From: JANOBD01 sp031411495
GTDB lineage: Bacteria > Planctomycetota > Phycisphaerae > Tepidisphaerales > Tepidisphaeraceae
DNA length: 64,000 bases
Reading direction: 5' to 3'
NCBI GenBank assembly: GCA_031411495.1
Contig: JANOBD010000151.1
Location: 1-64,000, forward strand
Shown here: piece by piece, positions 51,650 through 59,960 of the stretch
Numbering within the stretch: position 1 is the stretch's first letter
Layout: every line of letters begins with the position of its first letter
Made by a program: the position numbers and the translations under genes
The notes under the pieces: model-generated
Seen by the model: only the letters and a program-made list of their open reading frames with translations
What the model was told of the DNA's origin: nothing
The model's database searches: none

Positions 51650-52747
51650 ATGGTCCTCAAGATCGAAAAAGATCACCAACGCTTCCGGCAGATCGTCAAG
51701 GGACGCATCCGCGACGACCTGCGCAAGTTCCTCTCCAAGGGCGAGCTCATCGGCAAAGAGGGCAAGCACCTTATCTCCATCCCCGTCAAATCGATCGACC
51801 TGCCCAATTTCCGCTACGGCGACAACTCCGGCGGCGTCGGCGCGGGCGATGGCGATCCGGGCGATGCCGCCGGCCAGCCCGGCAGCGGCAAGGGCGCTGG
51901 AGGCGAGCAGCCGGGCCAGCACATCATGGAGGTCGATCTCTCGCTGGATGAGTTGGCAGAACTTCTAGGCGAAGAACTGAAACTCCCCCGCATCGAGCCC
52001 AAGGGCAAGCACAACATCACCACCGTCAAGGACCGCTACAGTTCGCTCCGCAAGGTCGGGCCGGACTCGCTGCGCCACTTCAAGCGAAGCTTCCGCGAAG
52101 CCCTCAAGCGCCAGATCATGCTCGGCAGCTACGACAAGGCCCGGCCTACCGTCATCCCCGAGAAGCGCGACATCCGCTATCGCTCCTGGAAAGAGGTCAA
52201 GAGCCCGCAATCCAACGCCCTCATCATCCTCATGATGGACGTCTCCGGCTCCATGGGCGAGGAACAGAAGGAGCTCGTCCGTATCGAGAGCTTCTGGATC
52301 GACACATGGCTGCGCAAGAACTATGAAGGCATCGAGACGCGCTACATCGTCCACGACGTGAGCGCCAAGGAGGTCGACAAGCAGACCTTCTATCACCTCC
52401 GCGAAGACGGCGGCACGAAGATCAGCAGCGCTTACCGCTCCGCCAAGGCCCTCATCGACAAGCACTACAACCCGGACGAATGGAACATCTACACGTTCCA
52501 TTTCTCCGACGGCGACAACAGCTCCGAGGCCGACAGCCGCGAGTGTGTGAAAATCCTCCGAGAACAGCTCCTGCCGATCAGCAACCTCTTCGGCTACTGC
52601 CAGGTCGCCAGCGCCTACGGCAGCGGCAACTTCATCAACGTCCTCCATGAGCATCTGAAGAAAGAGCCGAAGGTCCTGACGAGCCGGGTGAACTCGAAGG
52701 ATGACATCTACGACTCGATCAAGACGTTCTTCGGGAAGGGGCATTAG
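51650..52747 (+). CDS. yeaH: DUF444 family protein YeaH
   Basis: The 365-residue protein is the usual partner of PrkA. N-terminal DUF444 blocks include FRQIVKGRIRDDLRKFLSKG and VKSIDLPNFRYG; a glycine-rich linker follows. The C-terminal half is a von Willebrand A-type domain with the metal motif MDVSGSM (about residues 196-202) and FHFSDGDNSSEADS. In E. coli YeaH works with YeaG in stress responses. A SpoVR gene usually follows; instead a frameshifted RAYT with REPs is found, so the locus may be split here. Confidence 0.93.
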   Translation: MVLKIEKDHQRFRQIVKGRIRDDLRKFLSKGELIGKEGKHLISIPVKSIDLPNFRYGDNSGGVGAGDGDPGDAAGQPGSGKGAGGEQPGQHIMEVDLSLDELAELLGEELKLPRIEPKGKHNITTVKDRYSSLRKVGPDSLRHFKRSFREALKRQIMLGSYDKARPTVIPEKRDIRYRSWKEVKSPQSNALIILMMDVSGSMGEEQKELVRIESFWIDTWLRKNYEGIETRYIVHDVSAKEVDKQTFYHLREDGGTKISSAYRSAKALIDKHYNPDEWNIYTFHFSDGDNSSEADSRECVKILREQLLPISNLFGYCQVASAYGSGNFINVLHEHLKKEPKVLTSRVNSKDDIYDSIKTFFGKGH

Positions 52748-52787
52748 TCAGAGGTCAGGAGTCGGAAGTCGGAGATCTCGACCTGAT

Positions 52788-52849
52788 TTAGCCGCGTCGC
52801 TTGCGACGCGTTTCGGTTCTCGTGAACCCGTCGCAAGCGACGGGGCTAA
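52788..52849. repeat. REP inverted pair left of the broken RAYT
   Basis: TTAGCCGCGTCGCTTGCGAC (52788-52807) is inverted at 52827-52849 (ending GACGGGGCTAA), with a short loop. The same sequence recurs at 53465-53487. Confidence 0.75.
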
Positions 52850-52899
52850 CTACGGATTTCCGTTGACTCGACCTATTCTGCGCTCGACCATTCGACGTC

Positions 52900-53468
52900 G
52901 TGATTCTCGCGTTCCATTCGATCTTCTCATGTTACGGGTTCTGGTTGCCCAACGAGGAACGGGGATCGTGGTCGACGTTTGTCGCCAGCTGGGAACTGCT
53001 TCGCTTCGGACCCGCGACGAAAGTCGATGTTCGGCACTCCGTCGCGAAACGATCGTACGATCGAGATCGAAAGCGCGCCATGCGCGAGACGCTCGCCCAT
53101 TCACCCGTGCGCCTCACGGGCGAGCAGGCGAAGATCGTCGGACAATCGCTCCAGGGTGTTGCCTACAACATCCACGCGCTCGCGGTCAGCACGATCATGT
53201 TCATGTCGTTCTGGGGTGGATGGAGCGTGACATCCGGAAGTCGGTCGGCGCCATGAAGTCGCACGCAACCCGCGTGCTGCGAGCGAAGGGACATTTCGTC
53301 GATCGCCCCGTCTGGGCAGACCATGGCTGGAACGTCTTCCTCCACACCCGCGCGGAGGTCGATCGCGCGATCCGATTTGTTCAGAACAACCCGATCCGCG
53401 AAGGGAAGCCGGCGCAGCGCTGGCATTGTGTGAAACCATGGACAGATGACGATCGACGAGATACTTAG
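52900..53468 (+). pseudogene. REP-associated tyrosine transposase, frameshifted
   Basis: The first half (GTG at 52900) reads ILAFHSIFSCYGFWLPNEER and continues to NIHALAVS; the second half, in another frame, begins HDHVHVVLGWMERDIRKSVG and runs to a stop at 53466. A single missing base near 53189 joins them, restoring the HVH metal motif. The residue expected to be the catalytic tyrosine reads phenylalanine in RAIRFVQNNP. The enzyme is therefore doubly disabled. REP sequences flank it, and its stop codon lies inside the right REP. Confidence 0.75.
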
Positions 53469-53487
53469 CCGCGTCGCTCGCGACGCG
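53465..53487 (+). repeat. REP copy right of the broken RAYT
   Basis: TTAGCCGCGTCGCTCGCGAC starts this 23-bp copy, which differs from the left copy (52788-52810) at one position. It overlaps the stop codon of the RAYT frame. Confidence 0.75.
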
Positions 53488-53517
53488 ATCGCGGAAACAC
53501 ATCGAGATGCGTGCGTC

Positions 53518-53985
53518 CTATTCCCACGCCGCACGCGACTTCTGCAGCCGCGCGACCGCGCCCATCAGCATCAGCAGCAACATCGCCTCCTGCGGTGGCA
53601 AGGTCGACTCCGTGGCCGGCATCGCTTTGACGGATTCGGCGATGGTCGGCGCGTGCAGCGTCTCTCGTGCGACGACGGGCATCGACTCCTGCGGCGCAAT
53701 CGTCGCGGTCTCCCGCACCTCAATCGTCGCCGTCTGTTGCGCTTTGAGTCGCTCAGCGGCGAGTTGCTCGAGGTATGGAGCCTTCGCCGCCGCCCGGCGT
53801 TTCGCGTGCAGCCGGCCGTAGTAGCCGGGGTTGCGCTCGCGGAACTCGCGCTGCCGCTCGGCGTTCTGCTCGCGCTTGCTCTTGGTCGGATAGGCGCTGC
53901 GCGGGATGAACGACCGCGGGGTGGCGGATGAGGAATGGAGCGACGCCGAATTGCACGGCGGGGGATTGCAGATCGGTGGCCGCAT
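53518..53985 (-). CDS. Hypothetical protein with a basic RERNPGYYGRLHAKRR motif
   Basis: The 155-residue product has a low-complexity N-terminus. A basic segment follows, TKSKREQNAERQREFRERNP then GYYGRLHAKRRAAAK, similar to small proteins found near planctomycete mobile elements. The tail is acidic/alanine-rich and ends VARLQKSRAAWE. The basic block might bind DNA. A longer start at 54108 is possible. It lies between the broken RAYT and the 21-bp array, a region of mobile remnants. Confidence 0.5.
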   Translation of the reverse strand: MRPPICNPPPCNSASLHSSSATPRSFIPRSAYPTKSKREQNAERQREFRERNPGYYGRLHAKRRAAAKAPYLEQLAAERLKAQQTATIEVRETATIAPQESMPVVARETLHAPTIAESVKAMPATESTLPPQEAMLLLMLMGAVARLQKSRAAWE

Positions 53986-54152
53986 ACTTCCAGATGGATC
54001 GACCCGCCCGGGCGCGGACTTGATCGCGTTATGCCGATCAAGCCGGCGATTCCGCCGGGCGTGATAAGATCGGCCCCGATGGGTCGCGACGCGGGTTGTG
54101 CCGTCCACGCGCTGCCAACTTACGGCCGTCTGACCCCCGGATTGGCGTCAAC

Positions 54153-54415
54153 GGCATAACCAATGATGCCCGCGGCATAACATATGGTGGCATCGGAATA
54201 ACATTTCACGCCGTGGGCATAACGTTTCACGCACGCGGCATAACGTTCAATGCGTGCGGCATGACACGTCGTGCCGTTGGCATAACGTTCGGCGCGTGTG
54301 GCATCACGTTTTGTGCGCGTGACATAACGTTCGACGCACCGGGCATAACGTTTCGTGGCCGTGGCATAACATTCCACGCATCGAAAACCGGGTTTGATGC
54401 GAGAAACGTTATGCC
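54153..54415. repeat. Degenerate 21-bp tandem array with GGCATAACGTT core
   Basis: Eleven head-to-tail 21-bp units (54153-54383) share the core GGCATAACGTT and a looser second half with NAYGCRYG pattern. Exact cores are at 54216, 54237, 54279 and 54342. A twelfth unit is very degenerate, and the array closes with an inverted core AACGTTATGCC at 54405-54415. Flanking 13-bp direct repeats CGTTATGCCGATC are at 54027-54039 and 54407-54419. The 21-bp period is two helical turns and keeps frames open on both strands, so short open frames here are probably artefacts. Confidence 0.75.
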
Positions 54416-54538
54416 GATCGACGGTGGTGTGATGCGGCATGGCACAAATCACGGCAGACATCGCCGTCGAGAATCTGTTTGCGATCCACCACGCGAATCG
54501 CGATCCTTCGCGGCGTGGCTCGATCGGTCGGACGATCC

Positions 54539-54637
54539 GTGGAGAAGACCGACGACTCCGAGTACGGCAAGTTCGGCTGGGTCATCGACCCCGAAGGCAA
54601 CAAGGTCGAACTCTGGCAGCCGCCGGAGGGGCCGTGA
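54539..54637 (+). pseudogene. C-terminal remnant of a VOC/glyoxalase-family protein
   Basis: Thirty-three codons read EKTDDSEYGKFGWVIDPEGN then KVELWQPPEGP before a stop, the typical end of small VOC-superfamily proteins. No N-terminal part is present upstream, where the 21-bp array ends. It is a truncated relic. Confidence 0.6.
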
Positions 54638-54750
54638 GTCCAGATTGGAGATTTGTTGGCTATTCGCCGCGCAGGAGGCGAGCATGATCGTGGTGGTTCA
54701 TCGGTGTCGGTGAGCAGAAATCGACAGGGTAATTCCTTAGGAGTCGCAGG

Positions 54751-55803
54751 ATGCCTACGTTCCCCACGAGACTTTCTATGTCTGCAAGACACTGTGAGGC
54801 TGATATGGCTGCACGCGGGTCGACACATTCGATGTCTGTAGTGTTTGGACTCATTCTCGCGATGTCTCTCGTTCGAGTGTGTGCAGCGGGCGTGACGATC
54901 GAAGAAACGATTGCACAGTTGAAGTTGATTGAAGCGAAAGCCGAACCGTACGCATTCGAGATCGAATCCAAGATGCAGTTTCTCGATCCCAAAACTGATC
55001 AAGAGACTGGGACGAATCATTTCAGAATCACGTTCGATCAAGTTCCATTCCGCCGTTGCAGGTTGAGCTTGTTTCATCAAGTGACGCGTTGGGAAGGTGG
55101 CCCGCCCGGCGTTACTGTTTGCGATACAACTGGCGAATACGCCATTCTCGGCGACTCTTACCAGTCCATCGTACTTGCCGACGGCGAGCAGGATCCCGCG
55201 AAGCGCGCTTATCCATTGGAAGGGAAAGTCAGTTCGAAGTCCCAGCCCTATCAATTTGTCTCAGCTTTTGCCGGGTCTGGTTGGAGTGGCTCGCTTTTTG
55301 GAATGTCCTTTTCAGCTCGTTCATCGAAGTTGAGCGACTTTATTGTGCGCTGTGTCGAAGCGAGGAAGTCCGCGAAACCGGGAGCGATCGCCGAGGTTTC
55401 TTCAGAAGCCAGCGGGCTCATCAAGCTAAAGCTCTGCATGGACAGTCGAAGTTACATTTCCGAAGTGTTACTCGATCCTAAGAAGGGAATGGCACCGACG
55501 CGCTGGAGCGAACTCTTTCCGAAAAACGGCCAGGTGATCAATGATATTGAAATCACCGAATTGAGTGCGATTGGCACCACCGGGCTCTTTTATCCAAAGC
55601 GAATCACGTATCAAGATTTTGATTCGGACGGCATTCCGGGCGGAAAAGTTCAGTCAGAGATTGTCGGTGTTCGTTTGATCACAAAAGAGTCCCTGTCAGA
55701 CATAGATTTTCGAATCGACTGGCCCGTCGGCAGCAAAGTCACCGACGAGGACACTGGCAAAACGAGCATCATTGAACCGAAGCCCGGGCCAGAGGACCTT
55801 TGA
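54751..55803 (+). CDS. Exported hypothetical protein, 350 aa
   Basis: The family is not recognised. The ATG at 54751 has AGGAG at 7 nt; an ATG at 54805 is an alternative start closer to the signal peptide (SVVFGLILAMSLVRVCAAG). The mature part is a beta-rich domain with TIAQLKLIEAKAEPYAFEIE, SLFHQVTRWEGGPPGVTVCD and LFYPKRITYQDFDSDGIPGG, somewhat like planctomycete outer-membrane lipoprotein-sorting folds. Third-position GC is lower than in its neighbours, suggesting different origin. It is probably transcribed alone. Confidence 0.6.
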   Translation: MPTFPTRLSMSARHCEADMAARGSTHSMSVVFGLILAMSLVRVCAAGVTIEETIAQLKLIEAKAEPYAFEIESKMQFLDPKTDQETGTNHFRITFDQVPFRRCRLSLFHQVTRWEGGPPGVTVCDTTGEYAILGDSYQSIVLADGEQDPAKRAYPLEGKVSSKSQPYQFVSAFAGSGWSGSLFGMSFSARSSKLSDFIVRCVEARKSAKPGAIAEVSSEASGLIKLKLCMDSRSYISEVLLDPKKGMAPTRWSELFPKNGQVINDIEITELSAIGTTGLFYPKRITYQDFDSDGIPGGKVQSEIVGVRLITKESLSDIDFRIDWPVGSKVTDEDTGKTSIIEPKPGPEDL

Positions 55804-55881
55804 ACTGCGCGTCGTCTCGCTTAGTGCCAGGTTTTAATGTCTTCGCCAAAGTGCGTGATGCGTTCCGGTCGGCGAGAGCGT

Positions 55882-55916
55882 CCCGCACGTTGCGAGTACG
55901 CAAAGCGTGGTACCCA
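55882..55916. repeat. Single REP-like copy, same family as 1109-1201
   Basis: Read on the minus strand the sequence TGGGTACCACGCTTTGCGTA followed by CTCGCAACGTGC matches the arms at 1109-1145 and 1169-1201. It lies between the 350-aa gene and purA. Confidence 0.5.
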
Positions 55917-55992
55917 ATCCCCTCCTACCTCTGACTTCTGATCTCTGCCCTTCCCTCCTTGACTCCCAATCCCCCTCCCCTCTAATGCCCCC

Positions 55993-57303
55993 GTGAGTCA
56001 CTCAAACAAACCGGTTGAAAATCAGAACGTCGCCGTCGTCGGCCTCCAATGGGGCGATGAGGGCAAGGGCAAGATCGTCGATGTCCTGACCGAGCACGCC
56101 GACATCGTCGTCCGCTACTGCGGCGGCGCGAATGCCGGACACACCGTCCGCATCGGCGACAAGAAGTTCGCCACCCACCTCCTGCCCGTCGGCATCTTCC
56201 GGCCGAACATCGTCAACTGCGTCGGCAACGGCGTCGTGCTCGACCCGACCGTCCTCTTCAAAGAGATCGACACCATCTCCGCCCAGGGGATTTCCATTAC
56301 GCCGGCGAACCTCAAGATCAGCTACAAGGCCCACGTGGTCATGCCGTGGCACAAGGCCGAGGACGGGGCACGCGAGATGAGCGCGGAAGGCACCGCCATC
56401 GGCACCACCCGCCGCGGCATCGGCCCAACCTACGCCGACAAGATGCACCGCTCGACCGCGATCCGCGTGGCCGACCTCATCGACGAGAAACGCCTGCGCG
56501 ACAAGGTCGGCACGATCTGCTCCGAGCGGAACTCGATCCTGAAAATGCTCTACGGCTCCGAAGCGATCGACCCGCTGAAAACCTTCGAGACCTTCCGCGA
56601 CCTCGGCCAGCGGCTCGCGCCCTTCGTTGAAGACGTCGGCTACTATCTCCTCGAAGCGCGGAAGCAGAACAAACGCGTCGTATTCGAGGGCGCTCATGCA
56701 GCCCTGCTCGACGTCGACCATGGCACGTATCCGTACGTGACGAGTTCCAACTGTTCCTCGCTGGGTATCTTCACCGGCAGTGGCGTGCCGCCTCAATACG
56801 TGTCCGACATCGTCGGCATCGTGAAGGCGTACAGCACCCGCGTGGGCGGCGGGCCCTTCCCAACGGAACTGCACGACGACACGGCCCACAAGATCCGCGA
56901 GAAGGGCCGCGAGTACGGCACGACGACCGGCCGGCCACGCCGGATCGGCTGGTTCGACGCCGTCGCGGTGCGATATGCCGCCGACCTGTGCGGCGCGACC
57001 GCGGTGGCGATCACCCTGCTCGACGTGCTCGGCGGGCTGGATGAACTGAAGATCTGCACGAGCTACGAGATCAATGGCAAGAAACTCCCCTACTTCGTTG
57101 CGGATGGGATCACCCTCGCCGAGGTGAAGTGCAACTACGAGACGCTGCCGTGCTGGACCGAGGACATCAGCACCGCGCGCACCTTCGAAGAACTTCCCGT
57201 GAACGCGCAGCGGTACGTCAACCGCATGGAAGAGCTGCTCGGCGTCCCGGCGCGGATGGTCAGCGTCGGTCCGGAGCGGTCGCAAACGTTGGTCCGTGGA
57301 TGA
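55993..57303 (+). CDS. purA: Adenylosuccinate synthetase
   Basis: The 436-residue enzyme joins IMP and aspartate using GTP, the first committed step to AMP. Family motifs are all present: VVGLQWGDEGKGKIVD at residue 14, GGANAGHT, IGPTYADKMHRSTAIRVAD, GTYPYVTSSNCSSLG and TGRPRRIGWFDAVAVRYA. The start is GTG at 55993, following a 65-nt pyrimidine-rich stretch that lacks a ribosome-binding site, which is unusual. Its last 44 bases overlap the end of a converging gene on the other strand. Confidence 0.96.
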   Translation: MSHSNKPVENQNVAVVGLQWGDEGKGKIVDVLTEHADIVVRYCGGANAGHTVRIGDKKFATHLLPVGIFRPNIVNCVGNGVVLDPTVLFKEIDTISAQGISITPANLKISYKAHVVMPWHKAEDGAREMSAEGTAIGTTRRGIGPTYADKMHRSTAIRVADLIDEKRLRDKVGTICSERNSILKMLYGSEAIDPLKTFETFRDLGQRLAPFVEDVGYYLLEARKQNKRVVFEGAHAALLDVDHGTYPYVTSSNCSSLGIFTGSGVPPQYVSDIVGIVKAYSTRVGGGPFPTELHDDTAHKIREKGREYGTTTGRPRRIGWFDAVAVRYAADLCGATAVAITLLDVLGGLDELKICTSYEINGKKLPYFVADGITLAEVKCNYETLPCWTEDISTARTFEELPVNAQRYVNRMEELLGVPARMVSVGPERSQTLVRG

Positions 57304-58123
57304 CTTGATCCGCGATCTCACGATTCACTTTCTCCGGATCGTACTTGCCCTTTTTTCGCGCCGGGTGAGGCTGCGTCGTCGCGGCCGGGATGACATCCAC
57401 GACGGGTGGATCGCCCGCGCGTTTCCAGGGCAAGGTCGCCATCGGAACGACGGGCGAAACAGCCCGTACCGGAGGCAGCGCCGGCACGGTGAGCGTCACC
57501 GTGTCGTCCATGTTGAGTTGCCCGATGATGACGATCGCATCGTCACCCACGCGATATTCGATCTCGAAGCGGTCGGGACGTGTCTCATCCGACACGCCCG
57601 CGTAAATCCTCAACGGATCGTAACCGCGCACCGCCGCGACAACCGGCGTGCCCTTCTGGATCAGCTTCGCGGATGATACCAGTTTCGCCGGCTCGTAGAC
57701 CTGCGCGCACAGCTCGATCGGCGACGCGATGTATAGCGAAAACGTCGGCTCCTTTCGCGTGACCATCACCAGGCGATCGTCGGCGCCGATCGCATGTCGA
57801 ATGCCGAGGTACACCACCGGATTGCTCGACGGAAATCCGGCGCCGGCGAACATCTGCCAGTTCCTGGGCAACATCACTTCTCGAAAGCGCGGGTCGATGG
57901 TGCGGCCGCGCAGCGGCTTGTCCACAAACACCACCTGCGCCGGCCGATCCGTCGCGAGCCGCGACTGCCAGTACACGCGCTGGAACGGCAACACGATCCG
58001 CTCTCGCTGCGAGTAAGCGAGCACCGCCAGCGAACCCGCGAGCGCGAGCAGGCCGTACATCCGGAGCTGACGCGCGATTCGCGTCGCGGGACGTTCGCGG
58101 CCGTAGGCAAGCGTGATGGGCAT
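57260..58123 (-). CDS. Hypothetical protein with N-terminal membrane anchor
   Basis: The 287-residue protein has one membrane helix (MYGLLALAGSLAVLAYSQ) and an extracytoplasmic domain with PRNWQMFAGAGFPSSNPVVY, a region similar to planctomycete envelope proteins, then a proline-rich C-terminus. AAGGGG lies 5 nt before the ATG at 58123; a longer frame upstream crosses the low-complexity gap. The family is unknown. Its last 44 bases overlap purA tail-to-tail. Confidence 0.65.
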   Translation of the reverse strand: MPITLAYGRERPATRIARQLRMYGLLALAGSLAVLAYSQRERIVLPFQRVYWQSRLATDRPAQVVFVDKPLRGRTIDPRFREVMLPRNWQMFAGAGFPSSNPVVYLGIRHAIGADDRLVMVTRKEPTFSLYIASPIELCAQVYEPAKLVSSAKLIQKGTPVVAAVRGYDPLRIYAGVSDETRPDRFEIEYRVGDDAIVIIGQLNMDDTVTLTVPALPPVRAVSPVVPMATLPWKRAGDPPVVDVIPAATTQPHPARKKGKYDPEKVNREIADQVIHGPTFATAPDRR

Positions 58124-58786
58124 GGTCACCCCTTTCCAACGCCCGCAGCGTACGGGTGCCCGAGGCAGAATGCCAAGAGCTTTCCCGCGGCAACCCTCCG
58201 GCGCGCCGAGGGAACTTCGGGCCGCCAGACGCCGCGTGCTTCGGGCTTTCCAACTCGACGCGTTTTCCTCGCCTTCATCCCTCAACCCTCCTCCTTCATC
58301 CCTGCATCCCAAAACCCTCTCATTTCCTCTCGTTTCCGCTCGCCCGCCCGCTGGAAACCGCGTTTTCACCATGAAATCGGGGCTCCCTGGTGAGAGACAC
58401 CCTCTCACCGTGAGCGTATTGCCTCTCACGGCGAGCGCACTGCCGTTCAACGTGAGAGCCGGGTGAGCGGGCGCTCGCCGGCGCTCCGGGCGGACGACGA
58501 TTCGGTCTGGGATGCATTCCGCGCGCAAGAGGAGCCTCCACGTTTCCCGCACGCGCTGCGCGACGACGCGATTTCGCGCAGCGCGCGTGGAGCCCCGGCC
58601 GCTGATAAACGCCGATGGACGCGGCTCTTCAGAGGCGCCTGAACCCCACCCGATTCTGATCCTTCCCGCCGCGCCGCCAACCGCCGATTGCGGATGGGCG
58701 ATCGCCCGCGATGCCGCTCGCGACGTTCCTCGATTTCTTCGTCGAGTCGATTTACACTCCGCGAATCAATTCGCGGGAAGGACGGC
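58124..58786. other. 663-nt gap with a pyrimidine-rich tract and a 21-bp-period block
   Basis: No gene is supported. The segment 58258-58345 is strongly pyrimidine-rich on the plus strand. The block at 58363-58461 shows 21-bp spacing of TCACCGTGAG-like units and is listed separately. The right end contains the promoter for the Mrr-like gene. Confidence 0.4.
58363..58461. repeat. Short degenerate 21-bp-period array
   Basis: Four units at 21-bp spacing (TCCCTGGTGAGAG, TCACCGTGAGCG, TCACGGCGAGCG, TCAACGTGAGAG) plus a slipped fifth. Translated on the minus strand it gives heptapeptide repeats, as the larger array at 54153 does. A hairpin GGTGAGAG/CTCTCACC lies within it. Confidence 0.45.
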
Positions 58787-59659
58787 ATGCCACGTCGGAA
58801 GGATGAATCGCTCCTCGAAGAACTGTTCGACGCCCTGTCGCTCGCGCCGATTTGGGTCGGGCCAGTGCTGGCGGGATTCGTGCTCATTCTGATTTGCTAC
58901 GGCTTGCCGCGATTCCTTCCGTCGTCGGGCCCCGGGCAGGTCGATGTCAGTCCCCTGGTCGCATCGCTCATCCCGGTGCTCGGCTATCTGCTGGCCGGCG
59001 CGATCCTCTTCGTCTGGGTGGCGGCCGAGGTTCGGAAACTCGTCACGCGCGGCCGGCTCGATCGACAGACCGGCGCCGACTCGATCCGCGCGCTCTCCTG
59101 GCCAGCGTTTGAAGAACTCGTCTGCGAAGCCTATCGACGCAAAGGCTACGTCGCCGAGGTCATCGGGTCGGCGTCCGGCGACGGCGGCGTGGACGTTCAC
59201 CTCTCGCGCGGCGGCGAAACCGTTCTCGTCCAGTGCAAACAGTGGAAAGCCTACAAGGTCGGCGTGCCCACGATCCGCGAAATGCTCGGCGTCGTCGTCG
59301 CCAACGGCGCCAACAAAGGGATCGTCGTCACCTCCGGCCGATTCACGAACGCGGCGATCCGCTTCGCCGGCTCGACGCCGCAGATCGAACTGATCGACGG
59401 CGACGCGCTGCGCGTCCTGATCGCGACCGTTCAGAAACACCCGATGCCGACGCCGGCACCAGCTCAGGCAAAGGCACATGCCGCGCCACCGCAACCAGGT
59501 CGACAACCCGCCTGCCCGACGTGCGGCAGCGCGATGGTGCTGCGAACCGCCAAGCGCGGCGCCCAGGCCGGCTCATCGTTCTACGGCTGCAGCCGGTACC
59601 CGCACTGCAAAGGAATCCTGCCGAGCGATCTCCCCGTGGCAGGGGCCTCCGGCACGTGA
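58787..59659 (+). CDS. Membrane-anchored Mrr-type restriction endonuclease with zinc finger
   Basis: The 290-residue protein has two N-terminal membrane helices (IWVGPVLAGFVLILICYGLP; IPVLGYLLAGAILFVWVA). A Mrr_cat domain (about 105-215) has catalytic D136 in GGVDVHLS and Q149-x-K151 in VLVQCKQWK. The C-terminal topoisomerase-type zinc finger contains ACPTCGSAMVLRTAKRG and FYGCSRYPHCKGILP. This layout matches restriction endonuclease-like membrane proteins whose role, DNA uptake control or phage defence, is unproven. AAGGA lies near the ATG at 58787. No methyltransferase is adjacent. Confidence 0.82.
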   Translation: MPRRKDESLLEELFDALSLAPIWVGPVLAGFVLILICYGLPRFLPSSGPGQVDVSPLVASLIPVLGYLLAGAILFVWVAAEVRKLVTRGRLDRQTGADSIRALSWPAFEELVCEAYRRKGYVAEVIGSASGDGGVDVHLSRGGETVLVQCKQWKAYKVGVPTIREMLGVVVANGANKGIVVTSGRFTNAAIRFAGSTPQIELIDGDALRVLIATVQKHPMPTPAPAQAKAHAAPPQPGRQPACPTCGSAMVLRTAKRGAQAGSSFYGCSRYPHCKGILPSDLPVAGASGT

Positions 59660-59960
59660 TGGGTTCGGCGACGCCGAGATCGAACGGCTGGACGACGTGC
59701 TGCCGAGGATGCTGCTCAGGTTTGGGATTGAGAGCCGGTGACCCTGTTGAAACCGGGTTCTAGCCGTTGATTGACGTCGTTTTCCCCGCCGCAGGCGAAT
59801 TGCCATCGGCGGGCAAGTGTCGAATTGGCTGATTTTCACGGCGTTTCCACACGATTCGAAATAGTGCCGCACCAACATAAATTGCGATTCACTTCGACGA
59901 ACGTGCTGGCCGAAGCACTCGACGGGGCCACTTGTCGGCCCACATTGGAGATTCTGCCTT
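59660..59960. other. Gap between the Mrr-like and PilZ genes
   Basis: About 300 nt. At 59662-59741 one frame reads DGFGDAEIERLDDVLPRMLL then RFGIESR before a stop; it looks like the natural C-terminus of some other protein and may be a gene remnant. The rest probably holds the PilZ promoter. Confidence 0.35.

Noticed and set aside
54153..54415. CRISPR array
   Set aside because: Period is 21 bp with an 11-bp core; units are too short, degenerate and spacer-like parts are themselves patterned. No cas gene is present.
54096..54713. 205-codon protein with GITFHAR-type heptapeptide repeats
   Set aside because: The 21-bp period keeps all frames open; no ribosome site and the frame runs into the VOC relic in the wrong phase.
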